A stretch of DNA of 64,000 nucleotides, from NCBI GenBank assembly GCA_033032175.1, contig CM065321.1, forward strand, positions 1,510,501-1,574,500. Reading direction: 5' to 3'. The notes under the pieces are model-generated. The model was not told the origin of the DNA, searched no databases, and was given only the letters and a program-made list of their open reading frames with translations. Source of the stretch: Saturnia japonica. Taxonomy: Eukaryota > Arthropoda > Insecta > Lepidoptera > Saturniidae. Shown here piece after piece: positions 9,981 to 20,694 of this stretch. The number at the start of each line of letters is the position of its first letter. Within the stretch, counting starts at the first letter, position 1. Position numbers and translations under genes: made by a program.

Positions 9981-11105
9981 GGTCGGGGAAAAAGTTTCTT
10001 CGCATTTTTATATGAAAACTCAAGAGATTTTTTCAAAGTTTATTTACATTTATTTACAGTATATATGTGCCGTTTTAATCGATGACTTTCTGCCATTTTG
10101 AAGGTAGAAACATGATCCCGTTGCTGTAGAAACTTTGGGACTTCTGATCAAAAAAATGCGACAAATAGTTTTGGCAGTCCTCTATTGATGTTAACCTTAC
10201 AGAACCTAAAGAATTCAGAAGAGACCGAAACAGGTGAAAATCTGAAGGTGCAAGGTCAGGGCTATATGGTGGATGCACTAACACCTCCTAGTCAAACTCT
10301 CTTAATTTTTGCTGAGTGGCTAAAGATATTTGTGGTTTAGCGTTATCGTGATGTTAGACCACACCCTTCCTGTCGATCAATTCCGGCCGCTTTCTCTCAA
10401 CTGCTTCCTTTAATCCCATCAATTGTTGGCAGTAGAGATCCGAATCGATGTTTTTGCCGGGCGGTAAAAGCTCTTAATGAACAATGCCCTTTCAGTTCCA
10501 CCATACACACAGCATCACCTTATTTCGAGTTAGCCCAGGTTTAGCCACAGTCTGTGAAGCCTGGCCGACCTTAGACCACGACCTTTTTCGAACGTTCTTG
10601 TCGAACGTGATCCACTTTTCATCGCCAGTTATCAATCTCTTCAAAACGGCTCGGTTTCATTACGCCTCAATAATGAATCGCAAATGAGAACACGGTTCAT
10701 TAGGTTTTTTTCAGTGAGCTCGTGTGGCACCCACATATCGAGGTTTTTGGTGTAGCCACGTTTCTTCAAATGGGTTAAAACTGTTTTGTAGACAATTGCC
10801 AGTTCTTCAGCTACATCGCAACTGCTGATATGCCGATCTTGCTACACTTTTTCAAAAATGGCATCTATTTTATTCGTAATAGGGCGAGCAGAGCGATGTG
10901 CATCTTTAACATCAAAATTTCCGGACTGAAAATTAATCCCACTTTGTGCTACTCTTACTGACACTGCATTAGAGGTCCATAAACATCACAAGTTTTTTAG
11001 CTGCTTGAGTTGCATTTTTGCCTTTGTTGTAATAATATTTTAAAATGTGTTGAATTACAGAAAGAAAAGTAAATGAAAAATAGCGGGAAACAACTTTTTT
11101 AAATT
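9981..11105 (-). mobile_element. Degenerate mariner transposon
   Basis: The low-coordinate end starts GGTCGGGGAAAAAGTTTCTT after a TA (9979-9980), as in mariner terminal repeats. The other end near 11083-11105 is a diverged GCGGGAAACAACTTTTTT, only partly complementary to it. A transposase reading frame fills the interior on the minus strand. Confidence 0.8.
10075..10990 (-). pseudogene. Mariner transposase, inactivated
   Basis: Minus-strand translation shows, in order: the WVPHELTEKN block (about 10730-10700), the TGDEKWITFD block containing the first catalytic Asp (about 10605), the HHDNAKP block containing the second (about 10340), and HPPYSPDLAPSDFHLF containing the third (about 10275-10240). 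The C-terminal tail GIMFLPSKWQKVID ends at 10075. At least two nonsense codons interrupt the frame: TAA just before HHDNA, and TAG shortly before the HPPYSPDLAPSD block. The N-terminal DNA-binding region is badly decayed. The DD34D spacing marks it as mariner rather than Tc1. Confidence 0.85.
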
Positions 11106-13970
11106 TTATTTTTAATGTAACCTTTTTAATGTTACTACTAAACCCAGCCAGATACTAATAGTACATCCAAAGAAATTTTATAACAAGTTTATAGCTACGT
11201 TATGCGAAAACACTTTTTCTTCTACCTTATTATGTTGTTAGAAATGGGCATTATGAGACATTCAAAGACAATATGGAGTTCTTCGAGAAGGCAGTGATCA
11301 AGTTTTTAAAGTTTCAGCAACGCGGATGTGATGCTTCTGGTATTGCAAGTGTCCATAGGCTGCGGTATCCCCTTACCATATTATTGATAATTCGAAAGTA
11401 GTTTTCAGTTAAATTTAAACTGTTAAATTTTGTATTCAGGTCAATAGAGTTATTGCGGTCTGCCGACCCAGTCATTTTATTGTGATTGATAGTAAGTGAA
11501 AAATTGCTTTCGTTGAGTTCTATGATTATTTAAACGACCTTTTTAAACGGTCATTTACCGAGTAACTGACCAGTATATTAAATATCTGGGTAAACACCAA
11601 CTGTGCTTGAAGCGTAATATATAATTCTTCGTAAACTGGGGTCTCAAGCTTATAATATTAAAAATGTGCCTGCGCCTGTGATGACGAGTGACCAAAGATA
11701 CCCTTCACCTATAACTTTATTAATTTAAAATAATATTATTATTTACTTTTACTTCTACAATTTATGATAAAAGCTTGTTTTTTACGTAGAGTTTTTAGTA
11801 AAATTATTTTTATACGCGTGAAAATATTTAACAGTCAAAATAATTCAATGTCTAAAGTAACTGATTCACGGGACCTTGGCAACTTTTCCAAGAAACCCAC
11901 TTTAACAATCGCTGCTGTTTAAATTTATAAACTATTTTGTTAAATATTTTAATTCCTTAAACTTTTAAATTTTATTCCTCTACTTATTTGTTATTAAAGA
12001 GCAGATGAATGATTAAAGTTCAAAGCTATGGTACTCGTAATGTGTCTAAATATGTGATTAATATTTCTAAAATATTACAGAATAACGTACCTTGCACACG
12101 AGTTTTTTTTTGTGTTTTATTTAAATTAATAACTTAAGAGGAAACGCGGTCGGCAAGACTTGATCTCTGTGGGCAGACATTTGAAAAATACGTTGTAATA
12201 GAAATACATTGTTCTCGCGCTATGCCCTTACGACCGAGTAAAGCGCGAGAGAGACAACTACATTCGGACTGATTATGTCTGTGTAAAATAGACGAAATCG
12301 TTATTTCATATTTCCGTTTCCTTTTCCAAAACTAGACCGGTTTTGAAGGATGAGAAGGACTTGCTTTGGGTCTTTGCCTAAGTTTTTATTATCATTCATA
12401 GTAATATTTTGACTGGAGTGTATGTCTGTTAACGGCATTATAACTAGGTAAATTTAAATAGCTCCTAGTTACCTATGTACTAACTAAACTTCGTTTATTT
12501 TTTTACTCAAAAAGGGACATGGGTTTATTTACGTCAGACAATTAAAAAAAAAGTCTGCGGTCGGGAGAACGCCACCGCGCCATCAGGAACAAAGTTACCT
12601 ACTAATATAAATGACTAAGTTACTAATAAGATAAATAAAATATTATTTAAAAATAAGTGAAATTCATAATAAACACATTGATGTAAGTTTTATTAATGTT
12701 TGTACTATTGCCTATTTCGCGAGGCCACCCTGAGGGGTCCTGCCTAAAGTACAATGTTTTGCAATTTGGAGGTTGCCTGAGGAAGGATAATACAACCGGC
12801 AGAGCACGATGTTCGTCTGCTCGAATCTCGATACTCGCACACACACGCACGGACATCAACGCACACACTACTTGCTTTTGTGTATGAAATATTTTAGTAT
12901 CAAGTAATATTGTTTGTATACGTAGCTACTATGATTATTTTAAATACTGAATCTTAATACCTGAGGTTCTTTCGATATATCAGGAATTTCTCAAAAATTA
13001 GGTTTCGGTTTTATGAAAAACGGTATTTTTATTGTATATTTCAGTATATTTTCGAAGTGGCTTCGGTATTTTCGTAAAATTTTATCTGGTCTTTATCTCT
13101 CTCTCTCTCTGGTCTCACAGAAAGGACAACAAGAGAGGCGTACACAGATAAACCCAAATCATGTACTGTCACTGCAAGCAGCAAGTTTTGTTTGTACTTT
13201 ATATACCTTATCTACTTTATTTAATTGAGATCTTGGTTTGACTGAGCTAATAGGTAAATAAAACTAGATGAATAAATAGGTACTGAATGTAGACAAAGTA
13301 ACTGACATCAATAGTTCTGTTAATGTTGTTCAATATCAAAATAGGTAAAGAAGTAGGTAATTTCACACATGAAATGTATTAAAATGTGTTTTTTCTACAG
13401 TAATTATGAAAATTCATTATTACTTTTGTTATAAAATGTTACTTTTTGTGCAGCCCATGGTAACTTTGTGTTATCGAACACTGGCAACACTGGGTCCCGC
13501 ACCACTCGCGTCCAAAAAGCTCTATAATTTTCACGAGTTTTCGGAAAACGGGACAATTTTACGTCCCAGAGCTTTTTTTTGGGACAACGGGACAGATAAT
13601 CGTAAATGCTTAACTTGACAGATGGGGTATATTGAATTAATTAATTATGTATTTCTATTAATTTCAAATCGATAAAGTGACTTATTTTTATGTCCTACCT
13701 ATGTAGGTACATAAGTAGAAAGTAGGTACCTACCTATAGGTACTTTGTTACATAAAATAGGTCCGACGATCAAAGTACTTATTCAAATAATATTAAGTAA
13801 ATTAGAACATATTAATTACTGTTGTAACATTAACGTTTCGTGTTTAAATTTAATTATTATAGAGCCTAGGAAAATGTCGATTGTGTTTTTTGATCAAAAT
13901 TATTGCTGTTGTAATGAAAAATTCCGCAGAGTTAACTAAATCGGTGCGTTTATCTGGTTCGCAAAATAAC
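11106..13970. other. Long non-coding stretch
   Basis: No gene is supported. A CG-richer patch at about 12710-12880 has overlapping short frames on both strands without family features. 13665-13745 is dense in TAGGTAC/GTACCTA, common in lepidopteran intergenic DNA. About 13455-13620 holds an unassigned segment with GGGACAATTTTACGTCCC-like inverted motifs. Confidence 0.5.
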
Positions 13971-13971
13971 T

Positions 13972-14696
13972 ATCATCATCATTATTATAATAATAAGTGA
14001 AGCAAAAACTTTGTACCCTTTTTTAGCGTATTGCGTGCACGGAAGTCTGTGAGATTTGGCTTGGTTAAAGTTTATATGGAGAAGGAGTGCAGAAAGCTAA
14101 AATTTATCTATAATATCTGTTACTAATATTAAATTAAATTAATCTATAATATCTGTTACTAATATATTAAATTAAATTAATACTGCGAATCCTAAACTGA
14201 CCAGTGCCATAGGACTTAGACCCCCAAAATATTGACATTGTCACTCAACTGCCAGCAAGTGATATATTCTTCTTCCTAACTTGGCAACCGGTCCTCTTAA
14301 ATGAAGACCATTACTGCCATTATTGAGTGAATTATATTGTCAAGTGTTATGACGATTCAGTATCCTAACAAGATGGTGGCTTTCTTATTAGAACTTTCTA
14401 GGAAGTTTTTATGGGATCTCGGAATGAATGCTTTCAGCTTATATTTATAATCCAACTTACTTATGCACAAAACCAAACTATATCACGCAAAACGCCAACA
14501 ATATTACATAATATAAGGTCAAAAACCTAAGTAAATGAATTAAAAATAAAAACCACAACATGCCACTTCAAGATCCCGCCAAAAACTCCAAGTGATATAT
14601 TATTCATTGTTTAAGTTCATACTGCAAATGTCAAACAGAAAATAGTCTATGATTAAAAAGTCGCTGGTCGCATTTCGATCATTGGGCGACCGCTAG
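13972..14696 (+). mobile_element. Non-autonomous Helitron (family B, copy 1), split by a SINE
   Basis: Begins A|TCATCATTATT...AAGTGAAGC and ends GGGCGACCGCTAG|T (CTAG at 14693-14696). It contains the family blocks TGCACGGAAGTCTGTGAGAT, GGAGAAGGAGTGCAGAAAGC and CAAACAGAAAATAGTCTATG. A 321-bp insertion (14269-14589) interrupts it. A short tandem duplication of the ATCTATAATATCTGTTACTA block is present near 14105-14165. Confidence 0.85.
14269..14589 (-). mobile_element. SINE-like insertion (family H) with 12-bp target duplication
   Basis: Flanked by AAGTGATATATT on both sides (14257-14268 and 14590-14601). On the minus strand it begins GGAGTTTTTGGCGGGATCTT and ends GGTTGCCAAGTTAGGAAG plus AAG. 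A second copy in the plus orientation lies at 60798-61148. It has no coding capacity. The duplication length and short purine tail point to LINE-mediated retroposition. Confidence 0.8.
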
Positions 14697-14929
14697 TTTC
14701 TTTAATTATATTACAACTCGAGTGATATTAGGGACAAGTAACCAATCATTATGTCATGCAAGTAAAGAGACATCGCATGCGACAATACCTCGGAAGCTTC
14801 TCAAACTAACTACACTTCGCGGATGTTAAGCTATTGGGTTCCATGAAATCTTTATCAGAATATAAAACAGCATCTAGGTAGCACTCAGAGATATTGTGAT
14901 TTCCTAACAGTAAAAAAATTTTCAGAATC

Positions 14930-15180
14930 GAATCAGTAACGTTAGAGAGGTGGGCTCATAGAAATTTCTTTGGAGATTTCTGTCTGCCTGGGGCAGTCCG
15001 ACTGGTGGAAGACCTCCACCTTACAGAAGATCGCAGCCAAATAACCTTGTGTTGTGTTCCTGTCGTGAGTAGGGTTTCCAGAACTCCTTGGGAATGGGGT
15101 TCAAAGTCGGCAACGCGTATCTAAGCTACGGTAGCCGCTTACCATCAGGCGGGCCGTATGCTTGTTTACCACTTTTGTTG
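14930..15180 (+). repeat. Dispersed repeat E, copy 1
   Basis: Shares long identical blocks with 21436-21690: GGCAGTCCGACTGGTGGAA, AGCCAAATAACCTTGTGTTG, GGTTCAAAGTCGG and GGCGGGCCGT. Non-coding and unclassified. Confidence 0.75.
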
Positions 15181-15514
15181 AAGTCTTACAAACCCAAATA
15201 TTTATGACGTGCGTATAGATTTTGTACCGTGTGGTCTAAATTTATAAAGCACAACGGTCAGAGAGGGAGGATTTAGGCTAAACTACGTCTAGACAGGTCG
15301 AATTTCAGTTTTAAAATAGATGAGTATTTCTGTAAGACGGCATCTGGGATATAGAGCTATAGAGTCCATAGATTTTAAATAGTAGGCAAAGCGGTTTATT
15401 GATTTTATTGTACTTTGAACTATTTAGTCAATTGAGTTTTCTGGACGCAAGTAGCTTTCTATTGAATTATATTGTCTCTTTTATTCTGTACAGTTGTATT
15501 TGATTTTATAAATT

Positions 15515-15940
15515 AACTAGGTTTGCCTGTGAATTCGTTTGCATGAACTACAGAATGCTGTCAATGGGGTGTACGCGCAAATCGTGCTACTCCCGATCCC
15601 GGTTGTATGCTTATTTTGGGAGATTCTTAGGAGATTGACATATGCTCTCGCTGACTTTTTTGCAGGTATTTTTAATATCTACAATTATGTAGTACATTAA
15701 TTTGATATATATCTTATGGTTCACTCAGCGTAAGCCATTTAAGCGCCAGAATGGATTCACAATGACCAGTTTTTTTTTAAACTTGCGCGGACCCCTAATT
15801 CTTTTTCTAAAATAAACGTAACAAACAGACTGACAAAAACTTTAAAAAATTTGTGTTTTGTTTTATGTATCGTCTGTACTTTCTTAAACATGCATTTTTT
15901 CATTACAAACAGACACTTCAATTTTAATAATTGTAATATT
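15515..15940 (+). repeat. Dispersed repeat A, copy 1
   Basis: Member of the roughly 500-bp repeat whose better copies start CTAGCTGTGCCCGCG, pass through TTACTCAGCGTAAGCCATTT, and end near AGACACTTCAATTTTA. This copy has lost the middle ATCGGTCCAACCG segment. Confidence 0.7.
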
Positions 15941-17220
15941 GTGTATATTGTAATGTAGGTAATATTAATTCTTGCTGAAGTTGAAACATAACAGTTTTAT
16001 GTATATACATTTTTTACAAGTGTTTTACATAAAAAAAAATTAGTTGCCTGTAAAGTCGGTATACGGGCGAAAGTTTTACGTGACAACGACTTTATGTCTG
16101 TCTCTCTCGCTCTTAGGCGGGCTAACCATGCCCGAGTGGAAGGGACGCGTGCCTCTCACTCGCTCTCATTGTGAGCGCATAACGTGAGCGGAGCGTAACG
16201 CAGTTTCTTGAAGTGTCACCCGGCAAACCAATTTATAAGACGTTGTCACGTCAATATAATATATATTATACCATGTTACATTTGTAATTGTGACACGAGA
16301 CAAGTGTTGTCTTTATAATAAACACACGAGTGACATGTTTATCGCTGCCCCGAGACGTGCTCCAGTGTGGCGTATGTTACACCTCGTCTAAAAGTTACAA
16401 TACTTTAGGAGTCTAAAATGTATTTAAACAGTATGAAAACAAAGAGATATACCTTTGTTTTAAGAGGTCTTTATAAAACCAAACTGATAAAAGACCGAGT
16501 GTATCCAGGACACAGCCATTTTGATCTTGCGGTAATATCGTCCAGTTTAAACTGATAATATGTAGGTAAGTAGATATCCAGTGGCTTTAATGAAAAAGAA
16601 CTCGCGTGTGCTGCCTTCCATTGCCTTCTTAACAATAAATAAAAGAAAAATAGTTATATAAAATTAAGTTTTTCATCAAATAATATACCTACTTTAAATT
16701 TAATATTCATTAAATAAATTAATTTATACTTGCACTATAATTAGGTAACGAAATGGGTCTTAAATGTAAAATATGTTAGGAGTTTTTTAATCATCGATTT
16801 TGTAAATTTTGATATGGCAACCCTAAAATTAGTAGAAAATGGTCAGTATCGTCTTGGACAACCCTGATCATGACTTTGCAAATCACGAGAAAACTTCAAA
16901 GTTTCATTTCATAAATCGCTGATCAGCCCCTTTAACTATGTCACCCAATAAGCTCTATATTTTTGGATATGGATTCATAAGAATTGTTTAAATTTATTAT
17001 TGCCAAGTAAAGTCTTTCTTTTGACTTTGAGACAACACTTCCTTTAGAGAATGTAAAATTACATAATACAATAAAATTTTACAATTATATTTTGAACTGT
17101 ACCACTCAAAAGAAATTTAAACAGTAAAATAAAAATTATAGACTAGATTCTTCCAAAAAAATTCTTCAAAAGTATTTCATTCTAAAGGGAACCTAAATAA
17201 CCGTTAACAATAACCGATTC
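15941..17220. other. Non-coding stretch downstream of the VWC gene
   Basis: 16040-16390 is a GC-richer segment with CTCTCTCGCTC runs and GTGAGCGCATAACGTGAGCG, probably an unrecognised repeat ending near GCGTATGTTACACC. The rest is AT-rich with no gene. Confidence 0.5.
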
Positions 17221-17222
17221 TG

Positions 17223-17228
17223 TTTATT
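17223..17228 (-). promoter_or_regulatory. Polyadenylation signal (AATAAA on minus), VWC gene
   Basis: TTTATT on the plus strand reads AATAAA on the minus strand, about 135 bases beyond the stop codon of the VWC gene. The position is right, but the sequence is AT-rich, so chance occurrence is possible. Confidence 0.5.
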
Positions 17229-17361
17229 ATTTATGTTCATTCACCTGGATGTTGTAAGAAAAACATATTTGTCAAGAATTCCGTGCAATTTTTGTTTTCC
17301 TGTGTGCAAAACAGAAATGCTACGATTATATTGTTACCATATGAATTAACAAGGGGTAATT

Positions 17362-17565
17362 TCATACGAATCTGGCAACAGCGACGGCAAGCAGAGATAT
17401 CCTTGTCTTCAGTTCGATGGAAGGTCCTTGATGAGGAGCGGATGAGTTGCCAGATAAGATGAGCGCACGAAGACGCAGTCGTTCCCTGTATTTAATGTCT
17501 TCGCCTGGTGGGTCCAGGCACTCGAATTCGCAGCACCTTTCACCGACTCGAAAGTTTTTGCAGAA
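17362..17565 (-). CDS. Secreted VWC-domain protein, exon 3 (terminal)
   Basis: The minus strand shows an acceptor CTACTTCGCAG just before TTC TGC. The frame then gives FCKNFRVGERCCEFECLDPP, i.e. the last cysteines of a von Willebrand factor C module (C75, C84, C85, C89 in the joined protein), followed by a basic linker (YRERLRLR), an NSS glycosylation sequon at 113-115, and a mildly hydrophobic end (ISLLAVAVARFV) before TGA. Exon 2 ends in phase 0 and this exon opens in phase 0, so the cysteine pattern completes exactly. No downstream donor is evident, so I take it as the last coding exon. The hydrophobic tail could be a weak GPI signal, but that is only a guess. Confidence 0.82.
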   Translation of the reverse strand, partial: FCKNFRVGERCCEFECLDPPGEDIKYRERLRLRALILSGNSSAPHQGPSIELKTRISLLAVAVARFV

Positions 17566-17829
17566 CTGCGAAGTAGACGGACAAATTATAACAATTTTAT
17601 AACGATTTTGTTTCCACTTTCAAAATCAAAAAAATATTTTATTTAATTTAGGCTCGAAGAACGCTACACGGCTTCAACATCAAAACACTAATTCTAATTA
17701 ATTGGTTTCTCGGTAACGACTCTAAAAATTTGGATAAAACTTTGTACTTAGACAATATTTTACATTCCAAGTTTAGCTAAGGGTTTCTTTTGTTTTTTGT
17801 AAGAAACCGTTATTTTTTATATAATACAA

Positions 17830-18290
17830 CTAGCTGTGCCCGCGACTTGGTTCGCGTGGACTACGGAATGACGTCGATCGTGCAATTCCGGGTCCGGGTT
17901 ATATGCGTATTGTGGGTTATCCTTAGAAGGTAGACATTTGCACTCGCTGACTTTTTTGTGGGTCTTTTTAATAAGTATAGATCTAAAATTAAGTATGTAT
18001 TACAATAATTTGATATATCTCTTATGGTTTACTCAGCGTAAGCCATTTAATCGCCCGAATTGATTCACCATGATCAGTTTTTTTTACTTGCGCGGAACCC
18101 AATTTTTTCTAAATAAACGTAGCCTAATTTACTCCTTATAAAATCAGCTATCTGCAAGTGAAAGTCCCGTCAAAATCGGTCCAACCGTTTCGGAGATTAC
18201 CCGGAACAAACAGATAGACAGACAAAATTAAAAAGAATGGTGTTTTGACATTACAAACTGACACTTCAATTTTAGTAATTTTATATATAA
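17830..18290 (+). repeat. Dispersed repeat A, copy 2 (near full length)
   Basis: Starts CTAGCTGTGCCCGCGACTTG, contains GGTTTACTCAGCGTAAGCC and TCAAAATCGGTCCAACCGTT, and ends near ACACTTCAATTTTAGTAAT. It lies just upstream (in VWC gene orientation) of the last VWC exon, in intron 2. It serves as the reference copy for this family. The TCGGTCCAACCGTTTCGGAG and AACAAACAGA blocks are common lepidopteran repeat sequence. Confidence 0.75.
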
Positions 18291-18489
18291 TAACACAGAT
18301 CGATAATAATAACCATATTAATAATTTAGTTAATGCACAGAGAGGTGATCACTTCCAGACAACTAACCAATATTATCTTAGTTTATGCCTGTTCTCAAAA
18401 TAGAATTTGGCAATTTTGATTGCCTCCGCTGAATTGCGGGTCAGATGAGATGTGGACTAGGCTTGTATACATACATACATACATGAATC

Positions 18490-18734
18490 ACGCCTATATT
18501 CCAACGGGGTAGGCAGAGACTACGTCCTTCCACCTGCTACGATCCTGGCATACCTCTTTCGCTTCTTCGACATTCATTAATCTTTTCATGCATACTCGTC
18601 GGTTTAGAGTGCTCTTGACCTTACCTTTCTTCAGAACGTCTCCGATTTGATCGATAAATGTTCGTCTAGGCCTTCCTCTTCCTACGATTCCTTTCACATT
18701 CGCATCATAAATTTGTTTAGTCATTCATCCTCTC
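18490..18734 (-). pseudogene. Older LINE ORF2, C-terminal part (downstream half)
   Basis: On the minus strand it reads [12 protein letters not shown], then [20 protein letters not shown] and KSTLNRR, then [20 protein letters not shown] ending SAYPVGI. This is the conserved tail of a LINE reverse transcriptase. It continues the frame found at 20351-20690; the two were separated by the plus-strand LINE at 18740-20345. Confidence 0.8.
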
Positions 18735-18739
18735 AACAT

Positions 18740-20345
18740 AAACTCATCTTCTAGAGTCATAAACGCTATTCAAGACTTAAGTATTACTGGAGACTTAGTA
18801 AGAAAGAAGTTATCTAGCTTCAGTGATACTACAGCATCAGGGCCAGACGACATACCCTCAGTGGTATTGAAAAAATGCTCAGGAGCTCTAAGCGACGAAA
18901 TAGCGAAAATGATGAACAAATCTCTGAAGGATGGAATAGTGCCAGCTGACTGGAAAACGGCAAATGTAGTACCGATTTATAAAAAAGGAAATAAATTACT
19001 GCCCGTCAACTATAGGCCCATAAGTTTGACCAGTGTATTGTGCAAAACCATGGAGATGATGATAGCTTGCCACATAAGAGAATTTCTAATACATGAAAAG
19101 ATTACCCTGGATGAGCAGCATGGTTTCATCCCAAAACGATCTGTTACAACCAATTTACTAAATTGCTTAAACGAGTGGACACGGAACCATAGTAATGGAC
19201 AGCCAACAGATATCATTTACTTGGATTATGAGAAGGCATTTGACCGTGTTCCTCTGAAACGCCTCATACATAAATTGGAACACCTTGGCATACGTGGAAG
19301 CATTTTAGCCTGGATATGCGACTTCCTTTCTGGTAGAACGTTTCGGGTGCGCATTGGCGAAGTCATGTCCGATCCGCGAAGTGTCCTCAGTGGCGTTCCT
19401 CAAGGTTCGGTGCTTGGTCCATTGCTCTTTATCTTGTTCCTCTCAGACTTGAAAAGTACTCTGCAACTACCTTTTTCGCTTTTTGCTGATGATACCAAAT
19501 TTTTTGCTAACCCTCGAAGCAACTGGCGAGCTATACAGAATGACCTTAATGCGATTTTTAAGTGGACTCATGACTGGCTTCTAACTTTAAATGTGAATAA
19601 GTGCTCCGTGCTACACATTGGTAGTAATAATCCTTGTCAGATATACTATCTTGGTGGTGAACAATTAACCGCAGTTGAAACACAAAGGGACTTGGGAGTT
19701 ACAGTATCCAAAGATCTTAAATGGGGAACTCATGTGCTTGGGGTTGTGAAGAAAACTAATTCGATCCTTTATATCATTCGCAAGGCATTTAAATTCCTAA
19801 CAGCTAAAACTTTTATAAAGTTATACAAGACCTATATTAGACCACTTCTTGAACATGCTTATATTATCTGGGATCCCTACTTCAAAAAAGACATTAAGCT
19901 CATTGAAAATGTACAGAGAAGGGCTACTAAGATGGTGTATGCAATGCGTAACTTACCCTATGAACAGCGCCTCATAAACCTTGGCCTTACCACACTAGAA
20001 CACCGTAGACAAAGGGGCAGGTTAATCGAAACTTATAAAATCCTCACTAATTATTACGATGTGCCCAGCCTCAAAGATATGTTTAAGTCAAATGAAAATA
20101 AACACCTACGAGGTCATCCCTTGAAACTTTGGGAATTCCCAGCAAAAAGAAACCCAATGAAGCAGTTCTTGCCTAACAGAGTGGTCACAGCATGGAACAA
20201 ACTTCCAGAAAAAGTTGTGATGGCTCCTACCATAACCTCCTTTAAGAGCAGATTGGATAAGGAAGATATCTCCAAGCTATTTGATACGCACGCATCAGCT
20301 AATTAGCTGCTAGTGTGTCTTACCAAATATAATAATAATAATAAT
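18740..20345 (+). mobile_element. 5'-truncated CR1-like LINE inserted into an older LINE
   Basis: Carries RT coding sequence from its very first bases and ends in an (ATA)n tail (about 20325-20345). AACAT occurs at 18735-18739 and again at 20346-20350, a 5-bp duplication. Removing the insert joins GGGCATGTT to GAGAGGATG in the minus-strand LINE, restoring the expected GHVERM junction. This gives single-base boundaries and the order of events. Confidence 0.88.
18741..20306 (+). CDS. LINE reverse transcriptase, partial (intact RT domain)
   Basis: One uninterrupted frame of about 520 codons starts at the truncation boundary and ends with TAG at 20306. It encodes most of a non-LTR reverse transcriptase. 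The fingers motif WKTANVVPIYKKG is followed by NYRPISLTSV, the palm motif DYEKAFDRV, SGVPQGSVLGPLLFILF, and the catalytic FADD box (FADDTKF, about 250 residues in). A C-terminal thumb region follows with LKWGTHV, YIRPLLEHA and NKLPEKVV. The FADDTKF box and the SVTTNLL segment favour CR1/L2-type over jockey. The endonuclease domain is missing through 5' truncation, so the copy cannot be autonomous, yet the frame shows no stops, suggesting recent insertion. A GTG within the frame at 18861 is not a biological start. Confidence 0.88.
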   Translation, partial: NSSSRVINAIQDLSITGDLVRKKLSSFSDTTASGPDDIPSVVLKKCSGALSDEIAKMMNKSLKDGIVPADWKTANVVPIYKKGNKLLPVNYRPISLTSVLCKTMEMMIACHIREFLIHEKITLDEQHGFIPKRSVTTNLLNCLNEWTRNHSNGQPTDIIYLDYEKAFDRVPLKRLIHKLEHLGIRGSILAWICDFLSGRTFRVRIGEVMSDPRSVLSGVPQGSVLGPLLFILFLSDLKSTLQLPFSLFADDTKFFANPRSNWRAIQNDLNAIFKWTHDWLLTLNVNKCSVLHIGSNNPCQIYYLGGEQLTAVETQRDLGVTVSKDLKWGTHVLGVVKKTNSILYIIRKAFKFLTAKTFIKLYKTYIRPLLEHAYIIWDPYFKKDIKLIENVQRRATKMVYAMRNLPYEQRLINLGLTTLEHRRQRGRLIETYKILTNYYDVPSLKDMFKSNENKHLRGHPLKLWEFPAKRNPMKQFLPNRVVTAWNKLPEKVVMAPTITSFKSRLDKEDISKLFDTHASAN

Positions 20346-20350
20346 AACAT

Positions 20351-20690
20351 GCCCAAACCAGCTAAGCATCCCTTTCTCAATTCGTGTGACTATATCTTTT
20401 TTCACACCACAAAGCTCTCTTATCACACTATTTCTTATCCTGTCACTCAATTTCACGCCTAACATACCTCTTAGCGCTCTCATTTCTACTGCATTTATTT
20501 TACTTCCATGATTTTTCTGCCACACCCAGCTTTCACTTCCGTACATGAGTGTTGGAACCAACACTCCTCTATGCACAGTCAAACGAGCTTTCATAGAAAT
20601 CCTCTGGCTGCTCATAAAGGAGTGTAACGCCCCATTCACCATATTACCGGTATTTACTCTCCTTCCTATATCTCTCTCATACTTTCCATC
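20351..20690 (-). pseudogene. Older LINE ORF2, C-terminal part (upstream half)
   Basis: The minus strand reads KYERDIGRRVNTGNMVNGAL, then KARLTVHRGVLVPTLMYGSE with SWVWQK, MRALRGMLGVKLSDRIRNSV, and GMLSWFGHV at the junction. With 18490-18734 it forms one C-terminal domain. Upstream RT motifs are not found beyond 20700, so this LINE was already 5'-truncated before being split. Confidence 0.8.
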
Positions 20691-20694
20691 CCTG

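Noticed and set aside
12647..12887. Overlapping 60-70 codon frames on both strands
   Set aside because: Opposed frames with no domain; probably an old repeat.
16040..16390. CTCTCTCGCTC-rich, GC-richer segment as a promoter
   Set aside because: No adjacent gene. Similar CTC/GAG runs recur in repeats near 12.2 and 45.4 kb, so a repeat is more likely.
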